From: Norana najaformis | Lineage: Eukaryota; Annelida; Clitellata; Crassiclitellata; Hormogastridae | Reading direction: 5' to 3' | Assembly (NCBI GenBank): GCA_964023275.1 | Contig: OZ029929.1 | Coordinates: 558,001-622,000 of the forward strand | Length of the DNA: 64,000 bases | Part shown: piece by piece, positions 56,460 to 64,000 of the stretch | How the letters are laid out: each line of letters begins with the position of its first letter | How positions within the stretch are numbered: position 1 is the first letter of the stretch | Position numbers and translations under genes: made by a program | Notes under the pieces: generated by a model | Told to the model about the DNA's origin: nothing | Databases searched by the model: none | Seen by the model: only the letters and a program-made list of their open reading frames with translations

Positions 56460-56652
56460 TGATAAGTTCATTAAACTGTTGATTATAAATTGAACAAACA
56501 CCAAATGAATGTCTGTCCTGCACAGGTCGTAGGTCAACGTTTGGTAGCGTCCAGAATTTAAATGCATCAGTCTCAGCTCTCTTCATGATATGGGTAGCAA
56601 ACGACAAGAATCAGTCCGTCGCAACTTGACAGCGTTTGGCTATAATCAACTT

Positions 56653-59600
56653 TTAAGACCTTGAACGCCGTCTCCGCCTCTCTCCCGATTTGTCCCTCTT
56701 CCGTTCACGTCCCCTGCTGCTCTCATCGCTACTGCGTCTGCCTTTGCGTTCTCTGTCCTTGTCGCTTGCACTGTCCTCGCTGCGCCTTTTGTGCTTTCGT
56801 CCTCGGTCGCTCTCGCTGTCCTCTTCATGCTTCCTTTTGTCTTTATGTCCTTTCTCGCTGTCCTCGTAGTTTCGACGTCTGTCCTCATCCGGTTTTCTGT
56901 TTCTTTTTCGCTGTTCTTTCTCACGCTCACTCTCGCTGTCACTTTCTTGTCCTTGACGGTGGCCTTGTCTGTCGTCGTTATGCCTCGGGTGCGTTTCTCG
57001 TCCTCTGTCACGGCCTCGTGAGTCCTCGTCACGTTTCTGGCCAAGGCCTCGCACCTTTGCCTTGTCTCTTTCCGAGTCTTTATCTTCGGGCAACTGACCA
57101 TATGACGCAAGTTTCATCAGTCGCAGTTGCATTGAAGTCGGTCCTTCCGACTTATGTGATGACTTCGCTGGAGTCAGCGACTTTTCACACTGCTGTGAAT
57201 GCTTCGACTTTCGTCTGTCCCCCGACTTGTGAGACTTCTCTGGCGTTTCAGACGGTTGGACTCTTCGTCGCTTCTTGGCTGGTGACGGTTCAGAATCTTT
57301 CAGAAAAAACAATAAACATTTTATTTTATTATCAGTAAAAAACCTAAACAGCAACTAAACTATGGTTTAAAACCTAACTACTACTAGCAACTGTTTAAAA
57401 CCTAACTACTACTAGCAATTAAGATACTCTTTGCCAGTAAGTAAGCTACTAACATTATACAAAACTGTAATCACTATTAGCAACTACAGCTACTAGAAAC
57501 AATGAGTATTAACAAATGTGTTGGTATTACATGTGAGTATGCAAGTACGTATGTATGTATGTAAGTTTGTATAGATGTATGCATTTATGTATGTATCTAA
57601 GTTGTCTTAAGGTTAATTAACAACAAGTTCATGGGTCAGCAACTAATGCTGACTGAAAAAATGCATAATCGAAAAGTCACCACTGGCTGCACCCACACAC
57701 AAGTAGAGCCTAACCAAAACATTCTGTATCAAAAAAGGAAGCAACAGATGCCAGCAGTCACCTGAGGAAGATGACGACGAAGACGATGAATCGCTTGAGG
57801 AAGAGGAATCTGAATCATCTTCGGATGACGATGACTCCGACTCTGAGGAACTCAACTCGACTGGAGTCGGTGACTTGTTCGGCCGCTTAGGAGCGGACTT
57901 CAGATGGTCTCGCAATTCGTCGCTAAACAAACAAAAAACATACATGACATGTAAAACTATTTAAGAAAATCACCAGTAAAGTAACAACACACAAATTACA
58001 TCATACACACGGTACACCAGAGACTCATTAAAAATTATTGTTAGTATTATTATTATTATGCAATTACTACATGCCCCATTTAAAGTGTTTCATCAGAGCA
58101 TGAATTCTGACACAGAACATAGATCCCAGAATTTCTTCAACTAACATAAACTCTGTATAACATTAGGTCTTCATAACATGATTCTTGATATGGCTACCAA
58201 GATAGCATCATAAGAAGTTCTGTTGCATGCAGTATATACATAAAATGCAGGAATATATGTAGAAAAGCCACCCCTTGAGCTAGCCCCCCCCCAAACATGC
58301 AGCCAGAGGTAGGAAGTGTTATCGCAATGGTGGATTTCGCTAGAGGCGTGGGACCAGTTCGCTCCATAGTGCCCCTCTTGGCTATATGCCTATGTCCCTC
58401 AGACCAGACCCGTGCATGATGGACTGGCAGAATGTGCGCCCACACGGACATGCCCCTGCCCCTCCATGCAAGCAATCGTGGAGCCACCACTGTGTTATCG
58501 ACTTCATTTTTCTTAGCCTCGGTTTATGGGGGCAGATGGCCAGTCCTCTCCCTCGTCGCCTGATCCTCTCACTGAAAGTGTGCAGTCACTGTCATCAATT
58601 AATGGCCCAGTTTGCCAGGGACACCAGCAAAGAAGAAATTTTTAAGGACCTTTCTTCTCTGACAGGGATTGAACTTCTAAACTCTTGGTCGATAGTCCAG
58701 CAAACAAACTACTGGACTACATGTTGTATCACTAAAAACATACTGTGCGGGGTAACATGAGACAGCAACTCTTCATGCAAATCTAATCTAACCTAAAGAC
58801 TTATACAGCGCCGTTATCATAATGCCCAAGGAATCAGTCGACGGTTGCTTCAAGTCAGACTCTCAGTCTAAAATCAATAATCCGTTGGAGACGCCACATC
58901 GAATTCCGATAGGTCAGAGAAAAAACTGTCTTTTGACCTAAGCAACACGTAAGATATGGTTGTCCAGTTGCTCTTTAAGCGTTGCTGGGTTACAGCTTCA
59001 GCCAAGAGACCCTCAAACACTGGAAAACTCTTCCCCAGTAGATTAAAACTGCCAAGTGATTAGAAATGAGGAAACTGGAACGTACGTTAATCCACCAAGG
59101 CCGATGGATGTGAAGAAGTTGATGGCAAATCTCGTGTTTCTCGGGTTGTCCCTCGGAAATAGACCCTCAAAGTATTGCTGCAGCGTCCTGTAAATAGCGA
59201 AGTTTCTTGTGGAAAATTATTCAGCAAATAATTAATAAATACTAAAATGACAGGTGATATTTAAGTTCTTCTTTTGAGGTCTTCACAATAGGTCTTTATT
59301 TGGTCATTCAGGTCTTATGAATTAACATCTCATGGACTGTCATTAAGGTCTGATGAATGGTCATTTAGGTCTGATGAATGGTCACTTAGGTCTTATGAAT
59401 GGTCACTTAGGTCTGATGAATGGTCACTTAGGTCTGATGAATGGTCACTTAGGTCTGATGAATGGTCACTTAGGTCTTATGAATGGTCACTTAGGTCTTA
59501 TGAATGGTCACTTAGGTCTTATGAATGGTCAATAAGGTCTTTAGTCAATTAATTAATGTTGGGATTCTTTAGGTCATAAACCAAACAATCTCAGTTTGCT

Positions 59601-62600
59601 TCATAAATTATCCTTACTATGCTTTTCCAAATGACCTGGCAAAGAGGTCATTTAAACTGTATTAACATGCTTAAAGATAAGTGCAGATAAATGACTCACG
59701 ACACATTTCTGTCAAACAGCTGAAGATCTAAGTGTTTTATACCAATTTGTTCCAGGATGGCCATCTGACGGGTTCACACACGCTTGCTTTCGTACTTAGT
59801 AGTAAAGGTAAACAGTTACTTAATGGTTTTCTAAAAAAGCGAGCTGTGGTAATTTTAAGAATTCACTCATGGTGGTCATTTAACAGTATTAGAAGCAATT
59901 CAAGGTCAATAAACGATAAAGTGATTTACTCACACATCTTTGAGACGATCGTTGAGCTTTGAGAGACCCATAAATTCGGAAAGTTCCTGGAAAAGGATCT
60001 TTATGAAGATTCTTCCAGACGAAGTCGTGTCATCTTCGTTTAACCGGACGCACTCCAAGACCTGGTAAAGAAAAAAGAATGTATTTTAGTTCACCTCTCT
60101 CTTTGTAAACACCTCTCTTTCAATTTCTCTGTCTTAAATCTCCATCAATTTCTCTGTCTTAAATCTCCATCAATTTTTGTCTTAAATCTCCATCAATTTT
60201 TCTGTCTTAAATCTCCATCAATTTTTCTGTCTTAAATCTCCATCAATTTTTCTGTCTTAAATCTCCATCAATTTCTCTGTCTTAAATCTCCATCAATTTC
60301 TCTGTCTTAAATCTCCATCAATTTTTCTGTCTTAAATCTCCATCAATTTCTCTGTCATAAATCTCCATCAGTTTCCTGTCCACCAATTTCCAAAAAAACT
60401 TTTCCCCAGCTTAAAAAATGTTAAAAAACGGCTCCCGCATAATTGCAAAATTCCCTTTAAAAATATTAATTCACTCCAATCAGTCATTTACAACAAGTCT
60501 TTAAAAGTCACCCAGCAGATTTGCAAAACTTGTTTCCTGCGTTGCAGTAACATCGATAACTTCAGTATTATCATTCGTCCTCACCCAGGGTACACATGAC
60601 CCGTGACGAACAACAAAAGAAAGAAAAGCACGTTGAACCAGCTGCTCTCATTCACACTGAGATCTGCAAACTTCTTCTTTCTATTATTATGATTATTATT
60701 TTTTCTGGAACACTCAATTAGCAAGAAATGCATCTGAACCAACATTCATCCCCAATGATGTCTTTGAACAGACATAGTGTCATCATTATGCTATGCGCAA
60801 ATAATAAGGCACTGAAAATGATGGATTGTCTCACATGGATCACCAGAATTATTATTATTATCATTACTATTATTATTATATTATTTTCTTAACCTGAGGT
60901 AAGTGTAATATCACTCAAGAACAAAAAATCTTGAAAAACAGATCTCATCCTCAATATTATTATTATTATTTTTCTTATTATTAATGGTTTAATAATAATA
61001 CTGAAGTTGTTCATACCTTCCAATCAATTGCATCCGTGTGCAGAAGATGTGAAAAGAACTTGGCGACGTTGCGGAGTTTGTTAGTCTCAAGTCGGTGAAC
61101 CGTGTCGTACTGCTCCTTGAAGATCTTCTGAAACGGTTCCAAGAACTTCTTTTCCATCATGCAGAACCGCTGAAAACACAACGTAAACAATCAACAACAT
61201 CTGAATCAGGGAAGAGAAATCTTGCTTTTCTTTCAACTGTGGTGTTGATTTGAACCCCAAGCTCTGGGTTAACAGTCAAGAACACTAACCTCTAGACCAA
61301 TAAATAAATGTAAACACATGCACGCACCCACACACACATGGTGCATGACATTCTAGTGATTGGCATGCTGGTCTGTCAATCAAAAGGTCAGGGGTTCAAA
61401 TCCTCACCAAGACAGAATTTGTTTGGAGATTTCAGCTCCACCTTCACACTTGATTCCAAATAAGCACAACACACACAGCATTGATAAATGCTAAAATGAT
61501 TGTACTGGAAAAGGTGTAGAGCTCTCTGGCTTTCTGGGATTTACGCTTTGCTGGTAAAATATGACTATGGTAATTGAACCTAAATAAAGGAGCTTCTATA
61601 GCGCCGTTGTCGTATTACTATGCAAACTCACCTGAGCCAGAAGACCAAAGAATTTTTCGTAGGTGCGTTGTTGAGCACAACAGTCCAGAATCATGTTGCA
61701 CAGTTCATCCTAGGAAAAACAAATTCAAATATGCTGGTTGAATATATGAATATTCATGACTGTTTAAGGCTCAGAAATCTATTAATCACTTTTTAAGAAG
61801 CTGATTACAGTAAGTTAATATCATTTAATATTTGCACAGCAATTCAGACACATCACACTTTTCTCATGCACTCAACCATTCCTTTCTTCCAATTAAAATT
61901 AGAACATCGCCACCTGAAACAAACATTTTTAGCTAATCCTAAGACACCCTTTTCCAGACCTAATCTAATCTGTGAGACTAAGGGGGGTGCTCATCTCCGT
62001 TTCTTCAGGCCTTTGAGCCAGCAATGGATGAATCCCAAAGCCCTGAACACTGGGCCAGTGCATCACAGGAATTGCCGTTTACTTCCCAGCTCATGCCGGT
62101 ACCAATTTTACTCCCAGGGTCACTACATGGAGTCGAACTCGCAACCGCATGATCATTGACCAAAAGCATTACCGACAGACCACAGTGCTGCACCATTATC
62201 ATAATATATAACTCATCATTTCATGGCATTTTCAAATAAAACCCAAGTCAAGTCGCGATCCGTTGGAGAAGCTCAGTCAAAACAATCTAACAGGTCAGAG
62301 ACAATGGTAGAGAAGCCATGTTTCAGCCCTTTACTGAGGCTCTCAAAGCTGCATCGCAAATGTTTAGGTGTATCTAAAATTAGCAATTCTCATGAGTATT
62401 CAGTAAAACCAGACTGAGGCTGAAAGCAATGAATATGCATGATTCTTTCATAGGCTGCTGACCTCCTGACCCGGCTTAATTTCCATCTTACGAATCTTGT
62501 GCGCACATTCCTCAAAGTCCAAACTCGACTGAATCGTCAGGTATAACGTTCGTCGAAAAGCCACAAGGTTCGTCTCTGTGCTGTCAATGATAACTGTTTT

Positions 62601-63505
62601 CTCCTTTCCTACAATCAATCAGTCAATCAATCATTCAGTTAGTCAATCGATCAGTTAATCAATCAGTCAATAAGTGAGTCAAACAGTCTAGTCAATCAAT
62701 CAATCAGTCAGTCAATCAATCAGTTAATCAGTCAGTCACTCAGTCAAACATTCAGTCCAACAGCCAGTCAATCAATCAATAAATCAATCAGTAATCAGTG
62801 TAAGTGTAATTTAAACTTTGAACATCGCCACTTCAAGATAAACTCATCAGTAGTGCTCTCTGCGCTAACCGCAGAGATGTTAGAATTGTCACTAAGATCA
62901 TAAAGTTTATCATTTAGCAGTCAATTGTTAGAAGAAGTAGAAAAGTAACAGGTGACTAGGCCGCGCACACACGCAGAAGCCTCCCAACGGATTCCCATCC
63001 AGAGTAGACGGATGACACAACGTTCAGAGAGTCCCCGGACCAAGCAGCGTTGAAGAAGTAGGACGACGTTGAGCGACAGCGTCGCACACACGAGAGCACT
63101 ATCGTCCACGACGTCTCGCGTAGGTGGCAGAAGACGCGCGTGTTCAGGACATTTGCTACAGCAGGCAGGTCGATCCTTAGTAGACAGCACTTTGATTGAT
63201 GGTACAAGTCCCTTCTGTTAGATGGTTGAAGCAGATCTGATGCCTTACCTCGTTTGCCGCAACCGTCCATCTCGACAAGGGACCTGACATCCCCTTGACT
63301 GGAGATGGACTCTTCCAATGTTGAATGGGCATTAAACACGTGCAGAATAAACAAACGAATAACAAAAGACCAAAATATTTCTGCCACCAACCTTCTCCAT
63401 CTCCACCATCTTCATCGTCTTCATCATCTTCATCCTCATCATCACCTTCTCCGGATTCCACATCCTCTGCATCTTCATCATCCGAATCTCCCTCGTCAAG
63501 ATGTT
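56653..63505 (-). CDS. CWC22: Pre-mRNA-splicing factor CWC22 (C-terminal part; 5' exons outside window)
   Basis: CWC22 is a spliceosome component that recruits eIF4A3 and so starts exon-junction-complex assembly. Eight exons join in phase: 63505-63392, 62608-62463, 61709-61632, 61169-61017, 60061-59934, 59187-59086, 57922-57762 and 57296-56653, encoding about 508 residues. In order they show the acidic [14 protein letters not shown] linker; the MA3 domain ([95 protein letters not shown]); then [20 protein letters not shown] and TDELRDHLK; a serine-rich acidic stretch (mostly Ser, Asp and Glu); and a 213-residue Arg/Ser/Asp/Glu-rich tail ending RRRRSRS, similar to RS-type nuclear speckle signals. 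The MIF4G domain that binds eIF4A3 should lie beyond position 64000. Introns carry three minisatellites and a SINE pair. Confidence 0.95.
57935..58780. other. CWC22 intron, no other gene seen
   Basis: Contains a segment at 58270-58500 (ccccccccaaacatgc, cgcaatggtggatttcgcta, gtggagccaccactg) that resembles retroelement debris at 42000-42080 and 22720-22770. The overlapping open frames have no recognised motif. Confidence 0.4.
58780..58940 (+). repeat. Dispersed repeat with ttatacagcgccgtt core
   Basis: Fragment of the family at 48055-48530, in a CWC22 intron and antisense to it. Confidence 0.55.
59340..59545. repeat. 21-bp minisatellite in a CWC22 intron
   Basis: Unit ggtctgatgaatggtcactta (21 bp, variant tcttatg) repeated about nine times. 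Because 21 is a multiple of three, it gives a false heptapeptide-repeat frame (MNGHLGL). Confidence 0.95.
60113..60372. repeat. 24/25-bp minisatellite in a CWC22 intron
   Basis: Unit tctgtcttaaatctccatca followed by atttt or atttc, about ten copies, beginning some 50 bp upstream of the 60061 splice acceptor. On the CWC22 sense strand the units are purine-rich. Confidence 0.95.
61339..61545 (+). repeat. tRNA-derived SINE-like element, family D
   Basis: The head ttctagtgattggcatgctg, then tcaatcaaaaggtcaggggt and ttcaaatc, keeps A- and B-box-like segments and is followed by a body unrelated to a tRNA. Single copy in this window, in a CWC22 intron. Confidence 0.55.
61965..62195 (-). repeat. tRNA-derived SINE, family B
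   Basis: Reverse complement of 45598-45892: gtcgaactcgcaaccgcatg B-box region and gaccacagtgctgca head, in a CWC22 intron and in its sense orientation. Confidence 0.75.
62612..62800. repeat. Degenerate (AGTCAATC)n repeat in a CWC22 intron
   Basis: cagtcaatcaatcagt-type words fill about 180 bp immediately upstream of the exon at 62608-62463, so the pyrimidine tract of that acceptor lies inside the repeat. Confidence 0.85.
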
Positions 63506-63582
63506 CTACAAATCATAAACCATATACAAAAACTCTGCCAATCCAATGCCAAAAATCAACTGGAAATTTGAGGGAAGCACAG

Positions 63583-64000
63583 TTTGACTACCTTAAAGTA
63601 GGTCACAGCTCCTCCTATCGCTATCCTTTGCCAGTTTGGCCACCTAAAGTAGGCCAAAGGCACTTCAGGTTGGCTACCTAAAATAGGTCAGATAATCCTA
63701 TTTGGCTACCTAAAGTAGGTCAAAGTCACTCCCACATGGCTACTTAAAATAGGTCAAAGTAACTCCCACTTGGCTACCTAAAACAGGTCACAGTTACTCC
63801 CACTTGACTACTTAAAGTAGGTCAAAGTCACTCCCATTTGGCTACTTAAAGTAGGTCAAAGTCATTCCCACTGGGCTACTTAAAATAGGTCAAAGTAACT
63901 CCCACTTGGCTACCTAAAACAGGTCACAGTTACTCCCACTTGACTACCTAAAGTAGGTCAAAGTCACTCCCACTTGGCTACTTAAAGTAGGTCAAAGTCA
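63583..64000. repeat. 34-bp minisatellite running off the window edge
   Basis: Unit of about 34 bp, ggctacctaaagtaggtc followed by aaagtcactcccactt, at least ten copies with variants (cacagttactc, aaaataggtc). Each unit contains the near-palindrome acctaaagtaggt. It lies in the CWC22 intron upstream of the 63505 exon and continues beyond 64000. Confidence 0.95.

Noticed and set aside
56661-57338. 225-codon plus-strand open frame
   Set aside because: It is the antisense shadow of the Arg/Ser-rich last exon of CWC22, whose biased codons leave the opposite strand open.
59353-59535. Apparent protein with a heptapeptide repeat (MNGHLGL)
   Set aside because: It is the 21-bp intronic minisatellite read in frame and lies inside a CWC22 intron.
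63583-64000. Regularly spaced repeats resembling a CRISPR array
   Set aside because: The units are contiguous without unique spacers, the host is an animal, and the array lies in a conserved intron.

Overview
The window is nuclear DNA from an animal, most likely a mollusc or another lophotrochozoan. It is AT-rich, its genes have introns with consensus GT/AG sites, and it is dense in microsatellites, tRNA-derived SINEs and fragments of non-LTR retrotransposons. Every gene I can support lies on the minus strand. The clade call is inference, based on the expanded interleukin-17 family and the repeat types.

Left half (about 1-33000): a tandem array of six two-exon genes encoding secreted IL-17-like cytokines. 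Copy 0 is cut by the window edge (exon 1 at 175-287). Copies 1-5 are complete: 4447-5512, 10059-11124, 18084-19102, 26296-27627 and 31280-32328. Each has a 113-nt first exon with the signal peptide and a second exon with the cytokine domain, joined in phase 2. All share a TATTTAAG core promoter about 150 bp upstream of the ATG and a conserved region of about 0.9-1.4 kb downstream of the stop that looks like a long 3' UTR. In copies 1-3 that region carries a cluster of AUUUA motifs on the sense strand. Copies 1 and 2 differ by one residue. The domain keeps four cysteines and lacks the second Cys of the usual VGCTC signature. A short cysteine-rich exon was duplicated along with the cytokine unit; it is open at 1488-1676 and frameshifted in the next two units. 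A broken transposon-like gene (12358-14017) interrupts one unit and is flanked by a direct repeat of about 75 bp.

Middle (33000-49000): repeats and duplicated blocks surround one paired-class homeobox gene (37810-39970; four coding exons, Q50 homeodomain, intron between homeodomain residues 46 and 47). The rest holds retrotransposon 3' ends, SINEs and two small ORFs of unknown status.

Right part (49000-64000): two conserved housekeeping genes in the same orientation. CARNMT1 (carnosine N-methyltransferase) has eight coding exons at 49039-54487 and predicts 396 residues. CWC22 (spliceosome/exon-junction-complex factor) has eight exons of its 3' half at 56653-63505, and its N-terminal MIF4G part lies beyond the window. 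CWC22 introns hold three separate minisatellites.

The IL-17 array, the homeobox gene and the two housekeeping genes have no evident functional link; they are neighbours. All exon boundaries were derived by reading reading-frame continuity, splice sites and family similarity from memory, without alignment software or transcript data.
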